Source: Paenibacillus glycanilyticus NBRC 16618 (lineage in GTDB: Bacteria > Bacillota > Bacilli > Paenibacillales > Paenibacillaceae). Taken from it: 64,000 nt of DNA. Shown here in pieces: positions 6,037 through 14,433 of the stretch; position 1 is the first letter of the stretch, and each line of letters starts with the position of its first letter. The DNA lies in contig NZ_BILY01000029.1 in assembly GCF_004000805.1 (NCBI RefSeq), forward strand, positions 22,928 through 86,927, in the 5' to 3' direction. The position numbers and the translations under genes are program-made. A model generated the notes under the pieces. The model was not told the origin of the DNA. It was given only the letters and a program-made list of their open reading frames with translations, and searched no databases.

Positions 6037-7743
6037 ATGTCAACTGAATTTATTTCCATGGGTATTATCCCGGAACTGACCGATGTCCTGCAATCCAATG
6101 GGATTACGAGTCCAACTCCCGTGCAAAAGAAAGCAATCCCCGTCCTGCTGTCCGGACAAGACGTCATCGCTCAGGCCCAAACGGGGACGGGTAAAACGAT
6201 CGCCTTCACCTTGCCGATTCTGCAGCGCATCGACGTCGAAAAGGAGCAGGTTCAAGCGCTGATTCTGACTCCGACGCGCGAGCTGGCTATCCAGATTACA
6301 AGCGAGCTGAAAAAGCTTGCCGCGGCGGTTGGTGCCAAAGTCCTTGCCGCATACGGCGGACAAGACGTAGACGCGCAAATTCGCAAGCTTAACAATTCGC
6401 CTCACATCGTTGTGGCTACGCCCGGCCGCTTGATCGACCATATGAGACGCGAGACGATCAACCTCGGCAAGCTGAAGATGCTTGTACTCGACGAAGCGGA
6501 TCAAATGCTTCACATGGGCTTCCTGCCCGAAGTGCAAAATATCGTTGAACAGACGCCTCGCGCCCGTCAAACGATGCTCTTCTCGGCTACCATGCCGGAT
6601 CAGATCAAACGTCTCGCCGAGAATTACATGAAGACTCCGGTCGATATTAAAATTCAAAGCGCGAATGTCACGTTGGACAATATCAAACAGCTGGTTATTG
6701 AGACGACTGACCGCGGACGCCAAAAAGCGCTGATTTCCATGATCGAAACACAGCGCCCTTATCTGGCCGTTATTTTCTGCCGGACGAAGGTTCGCGCAAA
6801 AAAACTAAACAAGGATCTTCAAGACCACGGCTTCGAATCGGACGAGCTGCATGGCGATCTTACGCAAGCCAAACGCGAGCAGGTCATGAAACGCTTCCGC
6901 GATGCGAAGCTTCAAATTCTGGTCGCAACGGACGTGGCGGCACGCGGCCTTGACGTTGAAGGCGTTACCCATGTGTTCAACTACGATGTGCCAACCGACT
7001 CCGAGATTTACATCCATCGGATCGGCCGGACAGGCCGTGCCGGACAACGCGGCGTGGCAATTACCATCGCATCGCCTTACGACCGCGGTGCGGTTGCCCA
7101 TATCGAGCGCAGCATCAATGCTGTACTTGAGCGCCGCACGGTTGAACCGGACGGCACAATCGTGAAGACTAGCGCTCCGCGTTCCGGCAGCGAAGGCAAG
7201 AGCTATGACAAAAAACCGGATCGCGGAGGCCGCGGTCGCGGCAATCGCGACTTCAAACCGGCGCAAGGCGGACGGGGCGGCAGAGGCGAGCGCAATGAGC
7301 GCGGCGCGGGTGCAGGCCGTTCGCAAGCAGGCGGACGCGGCAAGCCGGAACGAGCTGCCGTCAGCGGCACCGAGGGCAATCCGTGGGAAGCTGCTGCTCC
7401 CGAACGCGGCGGCAGAGGCGGCGAACGCGAATCCGGACGCGGTGGCAGAGACGCTCGCGGCGGCAGAGGCGAACGGGCTCAAGGCGGTTCTGCTCGCGGC
7501 AATACGCGCGGCGCAGCAACCGGCAGCGGCAGAGGCGAACGGAGCCAAGACGGCGCAGCACGCGGTAATACGCGCGGCGCGGCAGCTGGCGGCGGCAGAT
7601 GGGAAGGCCGTCCAAGCAGCGGCAAAGATTCACGCGGCTCGGGCGGCAGCGCTCCACGCAGCGGCAGAGATTCGCGCGGTGGCAATAACGGCGGCGGTTC
7701 CCGTGGTCCTGCTCCCGGCGGTCGACGCGGACGCAACAGATAA
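6037..7743 (+). CDS. DEAD-box ATP-dependent RNA helicase with RGG-rich C-terminal tail
   Basis: A 568-residue cytoplasmic helicase. The motifs are Q motif (TPVQKKAIP), Walker A AQTGTGKT, PTRELA, TPGR, DEAD (LVLDEADQMLHMGF), SAT, ATDVAARGLDV and HRIGRTGRAG. From about residue 385 the protein is a low-complexity Gly/Arg/Ala tail (RGG, GGRGG, ARGNTRGAA) that usually binds RNA non-specifically. ATG 6037 is chosen because GAGGAA at 6021-6026 lies 10 nt upstream. It belongs to the bacterial DeaD/CshA group acting in ribosome assembly and RNA decay. The rRNA methyltransferase gene starts 21 nt downstream, so helicase and methyltransferase are likely made together. A second helicase is encoded at 39434-41026. 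Confidence 0.93.
   Translation: MSTEFISMGIIPELTDVLQSNGITSPTPVQKKAIPVLLSGQDVIAQAQTGTGKTIAFTLPILQRIDVEKEQVQALILTPTRELAIQITSELKKLAAAVGAKVLAAYGGQDVDAQIRKLNNSPHIVVATPGRLIDHMRRETINLGKLKMLVLDEADQMLHMGFLPEVQNIVEQTPRARQTMLFSATMPDQIKRLAENYMKTPVDIKIQSANVTLDNIKQLVIETTDRGRQKALISMIETQRPYLAVIFCRTKVRAKKLNKDLQDHGFESDELHGDLTQAKREQVMKRFRDAKLQILVATDVAARGLDVEGVTHVFNYDVPTDSEIYIHRIGRTGRAGQRGVAITIASPYDRGAVAHIERSINAVLERRTVEPDGTIVKTSAPRSGSEGKSYDKKPDRGGRGRGNRDFKPAQGGRGGRGERNERGAGAGRSQAGGRGKPERAAVSGTEGNPWEAAAPERGGRGGERESGRGGRDARGGRGERAQGGSARGNTRGAATGSGRGERSQDGAARGNTRGAAAGGGRWEGRPSSGKDSRGSGGSAPRSGRDSRGGNNGGGSRGPAPGGRRGRNR
7485..7650 (+). repeat. Imperfect 66-bp direct repeat in the helicase tail
   Basis: The units coding for ARGNTRGAA-TGSGRGERSQDG and ARGNTRGAA-AGGGRWEG repeat with a period of about 66 nt (CGCGGCAATACGCGCGGCGC near 7495 and its copy near 7561), within a longer run of GGCGGCAGAGGCGA copies. 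Confidence 0.6.
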
Positions 7744-7764
7744 GCATAAAGGAGTTGCAGTACA

Positions 7765-9156
7765 TTGAAGAACGTGCAGCTGCCGGAGGCTTATGTCCGG
7801 CAAATGCAGGCTCTTCTCGGAAGGGAAGAAGCCGAGCGGTTTCTTGACAGCTACAATGATGCCCGTGTTTACGGGCTTCGGTTTAATCCTTTGAAATGTC
7901 GACAACCAATCGGGGACCAAGCGGCTGCTCTTAAGCAGCCGTTTCATTTGGAGCCCGTACCTTGGTGCAAAACCGGTTACTATTATGACGAAGCTTCAAG
8001 ACCCGGCAAGCATCCTTATCATACAGCCGGTCTTTATTATATCCAGGAGCCGTCCGCCATGTCGGCGGCCGAGCTGCTGGATGCCCGGCCCGGCGAGACG
8101 GTTCTTGATTTCGCGGCCGCTCCGGGCGGCAAAACGACGCAAATCGCCGGCAGCATGAATGGCGAAGGCCTGCTGATCGCCAATGAGATCCATCCTGCCC
8201 GAGCGAAAATTTTAAGCGAAAACGTTGAACGTCTCGGCATCCGCAACGCTGTTGTTACGAATGCCGCGCCGCATGAGCTGTCGAGACGGTTTCCCGCCTT
8301 TTTCGACCGCATCATGCTGGATTCTCCTTGCTCGGGTGAAGGCATGTTCCGCAAGGATGAAGATGCGGTAGCCGAATGGTCGGAGGCTCATGTCGCCTAT
8401 TGCGCCGAACGCTCGTCCGAAATTCTGGAGCATGCCGCGGTCATGCTTAAGCCCGGCGGCATACTCGTCTACTCGACCTGTACGTTTAACCGTGCCGAGA
8501 ACGAGGATACGATCGAGCAATTCGTTGCCAATCACCCTTCCTTCCAGGTTGAACAAATCGAGCGTTTATGGCCGCAGCAGGTCCGCGGCGAAGGACATTT
8601 TGTCGCCCGCCTGCGGAAAACGTCCGAAGGCGAGCAGCCTGAGTCGGCGGATGAACCGGCAAAAGGCAGAGACAAACGGCGCGATAAACGCGCGGCGGGA
8701 CGGCCCAAGCCGCTGACGGCCGAGATGGCCTTGTTCCACAGCTTTGCCGAGCAGGCATTGCCCGGCTTCGAGCTTGGTCCGGGCGAGCCGCTTCGCTTCG
8801 GCGACGCCCTCTATTGGCTGCCCCATCAAACAAACGGCAGCTTTGGCGCCTCCGATCTTGACGGCCTTAAGGTCGCGCGGCCCGGCCTTCATCTCGGCGA
8901 TATCCGCAAGAACCGGCTGGAGCCGGCGCATGCGCTTGCTCTCGCGATTCAAGCGGAGGACGCAACGTGGGTACGGAGCTATCCTCCTGATGCGGCGGAG
9001 ATTGCCGCTTACCTTCGCGGAGAGACGCTGCCCGCTGCGGGCGAAGAGAGCGGCTGGGGCCTTGTTGCCGTAGACGGGCTTCCGCTTGGCTGGGCTAAAG
9101 CAAGCGGCGGCCAGCTTAAGAACCATCTGCCGAAAGGGCTTCGGCGTTTCAATTAA
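7765..9156 (+). CDS. RsmF-type 16S rRNA (cytosine-C5) methyltransferase, NOL1/NOP2/sun family
   Basis: A 463-residue SAM-dependent enzyme. The SAM site is VLDFAAAPGGKTTQIA (about 113-128). The two NSUN cysteines are both present: C189 in DSPCSGEGMFRK and C239 in YSTCTF. The C-terminal 150 residues form the RNA-binding, PUA-like part seen in RsmF. Members methylate C5 of a cytosine in 16S rRNA. The start is TTG 7765 with AAAGGAGTTG 8-9 nt upstream. It follows the DEAD-box helicase closely, and a longer paralogue is encoded 2 kb away in the opposite direction. Confidence 0.9.
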   Translation: MKNVQLPEAYVRQMQALLGREEAERFLDSYNDARVYGLRFNPLKCRQPIGDQAAALKQPFHLEPVPWCKTGYYYDEASRPGKHPYHTAGLYYIQEPSAMSAAELLDARPGETVLDFAAAPGGKTTQIAGSMNGEGLLIANEIHPARAKILSENVERLGIRNAVVTNAAPHELSRRFPAFFDRIMLDSPCSGEGMFRKDEDAVAEWSEAHVAYCAERSSEILEHAAVMLKPGGILVYSTCTFNRAENEDTIEQFVANHPSFQVEQIERLWPQQVRGEGHFVARLRKTSEGEQPESADEPAKGRDKRRDKRAAGRPKPLTAEMALFHSFAEQALPGFELGPGEPLRFGDALYWLPHQTNGSFGASDLDGLKVARPGLHLGDIRKNRLEPAHALALAIQAEDATWVRSYPPDAAEIAAYLRGETLPAAGEESGWGLVAVDGLPLGWAKASGGQLKNHLPKGLRRFN

Positions 9157-9363
9157 TACCGCGGCGAATGCCGGGGATGATGCCGAAACCCGCTGCCAGC
9201 AAGCTTTTTCCTTCTGGGTAACTACCCAAATCCCGATGTATCGTGACAGGAGTCCATTCCAAAGAAGGCCTCCCACAATACTATACGGTATACCGAACAG
9301 AGGGCGAATGTACTCGAGTGACAGCAGCCTTCCAGCGGAATATAATCACAAGGAGGAATTAGC

Positions 9364-9459
9364 ATGTCTGGCGTATATGGAGGCGGCGTCAATACGGTAG
9401 GTTTCATCCTTGTCCTTTTCATTCTTCTGGTAATCATCATTAGAGGAGTTTGGCACTAA
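9364..9459 (+). CDS. YjcZ-family micropeptide (31 aa)
   Basis: The reading frame MSGVYGGGVNTVGFILVL... ends RGVWH and consists of a Gly-rich start followed by one hydrophobic helix, the pattern of the YjcZ/YtvA-like sporulation-associated small membrane proteins of Bacillales. A strong AAGGAGG sits 7 nt before the ATG. It is isolated, and a bidirectional terminator follows 25 nt later. Role unknown; sporulation association is family knowledge only. Confidence 0.75.
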   Translation: MSGVYGGGVNTVGFILVLFILLVIIIRGVWH

Positions 9460-9483
9460 GGACTTGGTACTAAACCCAATGAA

Positions 9484-9533
9484 AGAAGGGGCAGCTCCCG
9501 AGGTCGACATCACCAAGGGGGCTGCCCCTTCTT
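9484..9533. terminator. Bidirectional terminator
   Basis: AGAAGGGGCAGC pairs with GCTGCCCCTTCT around a 25-nt loop. It separates the rightward micropeptide gene from the leftward HAD gene. Confidence 0.75.
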
Positions 9534-9553
9534 ATTGTTCATTCTCAATCCGC

Positions 9554-10351
9554 TCAGCTCCAGGCGAACTCCCGAAGGGCGTACGCAACGCCATCCTCGG
9601 CGTTGGAACGTCCCACGACATCCGCCGCTTCCTTTACCCCGTCCGGGGAGTTGCCCATCGCAATTCCGCAGCCGGCAAACTCCAGCATGGAAATGTCGTT
9701 ATAATAATTGCCGATCGCAAGAATCCGGCTCCGGTCAATGCCATGGCTGAGAGCAAATTGCCGCAATGCTCTGCCCTTGCTTGCTTCCGGATGATGCACG
9801 TCGATAAAGAAATCGCCGCTTCGGATCGTCTGCAGGGACGACGGCCATTTCTCCCATTCCTCCTGCACCCGGTCCATCACCTCTTTGCTGCCGAATACCG
9901 TAAACTTGACAAGCCCCTGCGGCAGGCTGGCTCCTTGTCCCAGAACGGAAGGCGACGCATGGAACTTGCTGTACATATCGGATACCTCTGGCGTTAACGA
10001 TTCAACCATCATTTCAAAAGCCGTATTTACGTCGTAATGGACTTGATTTTTCCGGCAATAATCCACGAATGGTTCCAGCTGCTGCGGCGCGATCTCGTAT
10101 TGGTGGATGATTTTCCTCGTATCCGAGTCAATCGTCGCTCCGCCGTTATGCGTAATAATCGTACCGGTCAGCTCTAACTCCTCCAGTACCGGAAAGACGC
10201 TGAAAGGCGCCCGGCCCGTGCATAATACAATGCTTGCTCCCCGGTCTGCCGCTTCCCGCACGGCTTCACGAGTCTTGCTTGTCAGTTGATGATCATCCGT
10301 CAATAAGGTGCCATCTACATCAAGCGCAATCAAATCATACTGTAATGCCAT
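9554..10351 (-). CDS. HAD-superfamily Cof-type phosphatase
   Basis: A 265-residue protein of the Cof/YwpJ class (HAD subclass IIB). Motif I is LIALDVDGTLLTDD with the nucleophile Asp, motif II lies in VLCTGRAPFS, and the final motif is GNYYNDISML, preceded by the KGRAL lysine region. These enzymes dephosphorylate small sugar phosphates or FMN-like cofactors; the substrate is not predictable. The start at 10351 is preferred because GGAGAG lies 6 nt before it; the longer frame adds 24 unsupported residues. It is the third gene after the methyltransferase and the pseudouridine synthase. Confidence 0.88.
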   Translation of the reverse strand: MALQYDLIALDVDGTLLTDDHQLTSKTREAVREAADRGASIVLCTGRAPFSVFPVLEELELTGTIITHNGGATIDSDTRKIIHQYEIAPQQLEPFVDYCRKNQVHYDVNTAFEMMVESLTPEVSDMYSKFHASPSVLGQGASLPQGLVKFTVFGSKEVMDRVQEEWEKWPSSLQTIRSGDFFIDVHHPEASKGRALRQFALSHGIDRSRILAIGNYYNDISMLEFAGCGIAMGNSPDGVKEAADVVGRSNAEDGVAYALREFAWS

Positions 10352-10379
10352 ACGATTCTCTCCATCCCGGTCTCTATTT

Positions 10380-11129
10380 TTAATCCGCAGCCCGGTGAGC
10401 GCGCAAAAGCGCGATTTCCTCATCGGTTAATTCGCGGTAAGTCCCTTCCTCCAGGTCGGCATCCAGCTCAAGCGGTCCCATCGATACCCTTTTCAGGTAT
10501 ACAACCTTTTTGCCTACCGCTTCGAACATCCGCTTCACCTGATGGAACTTCCCTTCCATTATCGTAAGCGATATGACCGAAGTTACGCCACCCTCGCCGC
10601 CGTCCTTTTTCAATATCTTTAAATCCGAAGGCATCGTGACGTATCCGTCATCCAGCGTAACGCCGGCCTTGAATTGCGTCTGATCCTCTTCGCCGACATC
10701 GCCATGCACAACCGCTTCATAGGTTTTGGGAACATGCTTGCGCGGCGACAGAAGCTCATGCGCCAGCTGTCCGTCATTCGTGAGCAGCAGGAGACCAACC
10801 GTATCCTTGTCCAATCTTCCGACCGGGAACGGATCCATTACTTGATCCTCCGGCTCAAGCAAATCGATAACCGTCCGTTCGCGGCGGTCTTCCGTAGCGG
10901 AGATGACGCCGGGAGGCTTGTTCATCATCAAGTAAATAACCTCTCGGTACATCACCCGTTCCCCGTCGAACGAAACCTCATCGAGCTCCGGATCAACGAG
11001 TTGCCCGCTGTCTTTGACGACTTTTCCGGCTACCGTAACTTTTCCCTGCTTCACCAGCTTCTTGATCTCGCTGCGGGTTCCGTATCCGGTATGGGACAGA
11101 AGCTTGTCTATCCGCATCTTTTTACCCAA
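10380..11129 (-). CDS. RsuA/RluB-family pseudouridine synthase
   Basis: A 249-residue enzyme with an N-terminal S4 RNA-binding domain (MRIDKLLSHTGYGTRSEIKKLVKQGKV) and the catalytic motif GRLDKDTVGLLLLTNDG containing the nucleophilic Asp, followed by the HQVKRMFEAVGKKV block. The RsuA branch makes pseudouridine 516 in 16S rRNA, while RluB-type members act on 23S; this looks closer to RsuA. TTG at 11129 is one base after the TAA of the upstream methyltransferase, whose last codons contain GGAGGTGG, so translation is probably coupled. Two rRNA-modifying enzymes in one operon is coherent. Confidence 0.88.
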   Translation of the reverse strand: MGKKMRIDKLLSHTGYGTRSEIKKLVKQGKVTVAGKVVKDSGQLVDPELDEVSFDGERVMYREVIYLMMNKPPGVISATEDRRERTVIDLLEPEDQVMDPFPVGRLDKDTVGLLLLTNDGQLAHELLSPRKHVPKTYEAVVHGDVGEEDQTQFKAGVTLDDGYVTMPSDLKILKKDGGEGGVTSVISLTIMEGKFHQVKRMFEAVGKKVVYLKRVSMGPLELDADLEEGTYRELTDEEIALLRAHRAAD

Positions 11130-11130
11130 C

Positions 11131-12735
11131 TTACATCCACCTCCAGCCAGCCGGCAGCTCGTTCTTCAGCATGCCGTCTCCCGTATATTTTCCCCACCCG
11201 ACCGGATAACCGTCCGTGCATACAAGCACGTATCCTTTAAGCGGCTGTGCGGGATTTCCTTCAATCTTTATGTTATGGGCTTCTACAAAAAGCGTCTCGC
11301 CTTTCAAATACCGGATAATTTCGGGACTATCCGACGCAAAATCGAGCGATCGTACGGCTTCCGAATGCCGGAGCCCCATGGCAAGCGCTTGCGAAGGCTC
11401 GAATCGGTTGCGGCCCGCTTCCCCGACGTACCAGCCGGCGCGCACGACATGCAAACCGTCTAATGAAGGCATTCCTTCCGGCTGAAGATAGATACGAGAG
11501 CCAAAGCTCTGAATAGACCCCGTACCGGCAAAACTACCCGACAGCTCTTGATCCGCGAAAGAATGCCATGACGCGGCTGCATCAACAACCTCCGGCTGGC
11601 CTTTGCCTGAATGCCGTACCGAACCGCCAGCCCGCTGAAGCTTGCCGCCGTCTTTTGCTCCGCGGCCGCCCTTCTTCTCCGCTGCACGCAAGGCAGCGCC
11701 TGCATTGCCCTTTACTTTTTTTCTTTTTACGTTGTCTTCCTCCATCTGGATAAGGGGCTCATTGTAAGGCATTCCCTCCGTGGGAGCCGTGCCTTTGCGG
11801 GTCAGCACCGCCGCGTAATGACCCTCGCCTTCGATATGGTGAGGCCACAGCCGGACCGTTCCCGCCAGCGACGCCGATTGCTCGGCCGCAAGACCTTCGC
11901 CCGCTTCTCCAGCCCATTCCGGATGCCCCGGCTTCCAGCCGAATTGATGCTGAACCGGCTTAACCTCGAAATCCGGATATTCGGCAAGCAGCTCCGCGAT
12001 TTGAGCTTCGTTTTCTTCCGGAGAGAATGTGCAGGTTGAATAGACCAAAATGCCTCCCGGAGCCAGCATTGCTGCCGCATCGCGTAAAATAGGCCTCTGC
12101 ATCGCCGAGCAGCGTTCGATGGAATGCTTCTCCCATTCCGCGATCATCGACTCATCCTTGCGGAACATGCCTTCTCCCGAGCATGGCGCGTCGACCAGTA
12201 TGCGGTCGAACCATTCCCGGAAGACCGGCGCAAGAGCCGACGGCTCCTCGTTTAATACAACGGCGTTGCGGACGCCGGCCAGCTCGATGTTTTTGGCAAG
12301 CGCCTTCGTCCGTTCCCTGGCGTTGTCGTTGCTTACCAGCACGCCAGCGCCTTGCAGCTTGGCCGCAATCTGAGTCGACTTGCCGCCCGGCGCCGCGCAT
12401 AGATCAAGCACGCGATGTCCGGGATGGACATCAAGCAGCTCAACCGGAGCCATCGCGCTTGGCTCTTGAATATAGTAAAGACCGGCATGATAATGCGGAT
12501 GCTTGCCCGGTCTTGCTCCTTCTTCATAATAAAAGCCTTCCGGCGCCCACGGGATCGGGCGAACGGCTTCTCCCATCGGCGAGATCGGCTTCCACTCTTC
12601 GGCACCCAGCTTCAAACGGTTGATCCGGATACCGTACACACGAGGATCCTCGTAGGAAGACATAAACCGGTCAAACTCTTCTCCAAGCAGTGATTTCATT
12701 TTTGTCGTAAAAGCAATCGGCAAATAGCCGGACAT
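11131..12735 (-). CDS. Second NOL1/NOP2/sun-family rRNA (cytosine-C5) methyltransferase
   Basis: A 534-residue paralogue of the enzyme at 7765. SAM motif VLDLCAAPGGKSTQIA; catalytic cysteines in DAPCSGEGMFRK and YSTCTF. It is about 70 residues longer, mainly because of a basic Gly/Lys/Arg-rich insert (NVKRKKVKGNAGAALRAAEKKGGRGAK) between the catalytic core and the C-terminal PUA-like part. ATG 12735 is chosen over 12753 because GGGG lies 8 nt before it. It heads a leftward operon with the pseudouridine synthase and HAD phosphatase. The two paralogues probably modify different cytosines. Confidence 0.88.
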   Translation of the reverse strand: MSGYLPIAFTTKMKSLLGEEFDRFMSSYEDPRVYGIRINRLKLGAEEWKPISPMGEAVRPIPWAPEGFYYEEGARPGKHPHYHAGLYYIQEPSAMAPVELLDVHPGHRVLDLCAAPGGKSTQIAAKLQGAGVLVSNDNARERTKALAKNIELAGVRNAVVLNEEPSALAPVFREWFDRILVDAPCSGEGMFRKDESMIAEWEKHSIERCSAMQRPILRDAAAMLAPGGILVYSTCTFSPEENEAQIAELLAEYPDFEVKPVQHQFGWKPGHPEWAGEAGEGLAAEQSASLAGTVRLWPHHIEGEGHYAAVLTRKGTAPTEGMPYNEPLIQMEEDNVKRKKVKGNAGAALRAAEKKGGRGAKDGGKLQRAGGSVRHSGKGQPEVVDAAASWHSFADQELSGSFAGTGSIQSFGSRIYLQPEGMPSLDGLHVVRAGWYVGEAGRNRFEPSQALAMGLRHSEAVRSLDFASDSPEIIRYLKGETLFVEAHNIKIEGNPAQPLKGYVLVCTDGYPVGWGKYTGDGMLKNELPAGWRWM

Positions 12736-12835
12736 CTGGTCATCCCCTTGCAAGCAGCTAAAATACGTTAGAAATATAACATCGAGTATACTCTAATGCA
12801 TCTCTAATTAGAAGGGCTGAGCATTTGTGATCAAT

Positions 12836-12853
12836 ATGTGAAATTAATCACAA
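12836..12853. promoter_or_regulatory. Rex-type operator 1 (upstream of nox -35)
   Basis: On the minus strand TTGTGATTAATTTCACAT, close to the Rex consensus TTGTGAA-N4-TTCACAA. It ends 4 nt before the -35 of the nox promoter. Confidence 0.65.
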
Positions 12854-12857
12854 CCCC

Positions 12858-12886
12858 TTGTTAATTTGATAAAAGTGGCATATGAT
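12858..12886 (+). promoter_or_regulatory. Sigma-A promoter of nox
   Basis: TTGTTA (12858-12863), 17-nt spacer, TATGAT (12881-12886). Rex-type sites lie immediately on both sides. Confidence 0.7.
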
Positions 12887-12901
12887 AAGAGCAACAAGAG
12901 A

Positions 12902-12919
12902 TTGTGAATTAATTCACAC
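12902..12919. promoter_or_regulatory. Rex-type operator 2 (at the start of transcription)
   Basis: TTGTGAATTAATTCACAC, one mismatch from the perfect TTGTGAA-N4-TTCACAA palindrome, about 10 bp downstream of the predicted start. Binding here would block promoter clearance. Confidence 0.8.
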
Positions 12920-12930
12920 AAGATGAAGCG

Positions 12931-13000
12931 GCATCGCCGTTTATCAAACCGCAAGCTCTCGTCACCATCTTCACTGAGCCCGGAAGGAAGCCGGCGATGC
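12931..13000 (+). other. Structured nox 5' leader
   Basis: GCATCGCCG (12931-12939) and CGGCGATGC (12992-13000) form a perfect 9-bp stem closing a 52-nt loop inside the 205-nt untranslated leader. No T run follows, so it is not a terminator; it may shield or stabilise the 5' end. No known riboswitch was recognised. Confidence 0.4.
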
Positions 13001-13057
13001 AATGAACAAGCAACATGCTCCCCCGTCAAGATCCGCTTCCTTTACTTACGCAGAAGT

Positions 13058-13075
13058 ATGTGAATATTTTCACAG
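13058..13075. promoter_or_regulatory. Rex-type operator 3 (near the nox ribosome site)
   Basis: ATGTGAATATTTTCACAG contains the perfect core TGTGAA-TATT-TTCACA. It lies within the leader, 9 nt before the GAGGAGG Shine-Dalgarno. Confidence 0.7.
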
Positions 13076-13098
13076 GAAAATTTGAGGAGGAATTTTAT

Positions 13099-14427
13099 AT
13101 GAAGATCGCTGTTATTGGATGCACGCATGCAGGTACCGCCGCTGTTACTCAGATGGCTAAGCTTTATCCCGAGGCGCAAATTACGGTTTACGAGCGCAAT
13201 GACAACGTATCGTTCCTCTCGTGCGGCATTGCCCTTCATGTCGGCGGCGTTGTGCAGGATGTGAAGAAGCTGTTCTACGCTTCGCCTCAGCAGCTGACGG
13301 ACATGGGTGTTCAGATGAAGCTGCGCCATGATGTGCTCGAAGTCCACACGGAAGCCAAGACAATTCTGGCTCGAAATCTCGAAACCAATGAGGAGAAGCT
13401 GGAAAGCTACGACAAGCTGGTCGTAACAACCGGTTCGTGGCCGATTATTCCAAAGCTGAAAGGGATGGAGCTTGAAAATATCGTCTTGTGCAAAAACTAC
13501 AATCACGCCCAAGCGATCATCGAAAAAGCGAAGCATGCCAACCGGATTACCGTTATTGGCGCCGGCTACATCGGAATCGAGCTTGTTGAAGCTTTCGAGC
13601 AGCTTGGCAAGCAAGTCACGCTTATCGACAATATGGACCGGATTTTGTACAAATATTTGGACCGCGAGTTTACCGACGCGATTGAACAAGAGCTTGGCAA
13701 CCGCGGTATCGAGCTTAAGCTGGCACAGACCGTAACCGGCTTCCGCGGCGAAGAAGGCAAGGTAAACACCGTCGTAACTACAGCCGGCGAATACGACACG
13801 GACCTTGTTGTCCTCTGCATCGGCTTCCGTCCGAATACGGATCTGCTGAAAGGCCAGATCGACATGCTGCCTAACGGAGCCATTATCGTGGATGAGTATA
13901 TGCGCACCAGCAACCCGGATGTCATGGCCGCGGGCGACAGCTGCGCCGTCTTTTATAACCCGACCCACAAGCATGCGTACATCCCTCTCGCAACTAACGC
14001 CGTCCGGATGGGAACGCTCGTTGCCCGCAACCTTGTCGCTCCAACGGTCCGTTACATGGGTACGCAAGGCACTTCGGGCATTAAGATCTATGAGCAAAAC
14101 ATCGCTTCGACCGGCATGACCGAGCTGGCTGCCCTCGATGCGGGGATGGATGTAAAAACCGTCACCCTGGAAGACAATGACCGTCCTGAATTTATGCCGA
14201 CCTACGAGAAAGTATTGCTCAAGGTCGTCTACGAAGCGGATACCGGCCGGATTGTAGGCGCCCAGGTAATGTCGAAGGATGATCTGACGCAAGCGATCAA
14301 TACCATGTCGGTCTGCATTCAGAACGGCATGACGATGAATGAGCTCACCTTCGTCGACTTCTTCTTCCAGCCTCATTACAACAAGCCTTGGAATCTGCTC
14401 AATCAGGCCGGCTTGCAGGCGATGTGA
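13099..14427 (+). CDS. nox: NADH oxidase, probably water-forming (Nox)
   Basis: A 442-residue flavoprotein of the pyridine-nucleotide disulfide reductase class III. FAD site MKIAVIGCTHAGTAA at the N-terminus, single redox-active Cys42 in FLSCGIALHVGG, NAD site ITVIGAGYIGIELVEAFE (about 151-168), second FAD block NPDVMAAGDSCAVF, and a C-terminal dimerisation domain. It oxidises NADH with oxygen and so regenerates NAD+. Water as product is inferred from similarity to lactic-acid-bacteria Nox; CoA-disulfide reductases share the fold. ATG 13099 has GAGGAGG 8 nt upstream; the longer frame crosses an operator and is not used. Three Rex-type operators imply induction at high NADH/NAD+. Monocistronic. 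Confidence 0.9.
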   Translation: MKIAVIGCTHAGTAAVTQMAKLYPEAQITVYERNDNVSFLSCGIALHVGGVVQDVKKLFYASPQQLTDMGVQMKLRHDVLEVHTEAKTILARNLETNEEKLESYDKLVVTTGSWPIIPKLKGMELENIVLCKNYNHAQAIIEKAKHANRITVIGAGYIGIELVEAFEQLGKQVTLIDNMDRILYKYLDREFTDAIEQELGNRGIELKLAQTVTGFRGEEGKVNTVVTTAGEYDTDLVVLCIGFRPNTDLLKGQIDMLPNGAIIVDEYMRTSNPDVMAAGDSCAVFYNPTHKHAYIPLATNAVRMGTLVARNLVAPTVRYMGTQGTSGIKIYEQNIASTGMTELAALDAGMDVKTVTLEDNDRPEFMPTYEKVLLKVVYEADTGRIVGAQVMSKDDLTQAINTMSVCIQNGMTMNELTFVDFFFQPHYNKPWNLLNQAGLQAM

Positions 14428-14433
14428 AAATAC

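Noticed and set aside
6805..7768. Alanine-rich open frames on both strands over the helicase tail
   Set aside because: By-products of the repetitive GGC/CGC codons of the RGG tail; no ribosome sites or family features.
9318..9346. GTGACA-17-TATAAT promoter for the YjcZ-like gene
   Set aside because: The start of transcription would fall inside the Shine-Dalgarno, leaving no ribosome-binding leader.
12923..13063. Upstream open frame of about 46 codons in the nox leader
   Set aside because: No ribosome site before its ATG, basic low-complexity product, and it spans regulatory palindromes.
13042..14376. 444-codon open frame antisense to nox
   Set aside because: Shadow of the nox codon pattern; the sense strand has full flavoprotein motifs and a ribosome site.
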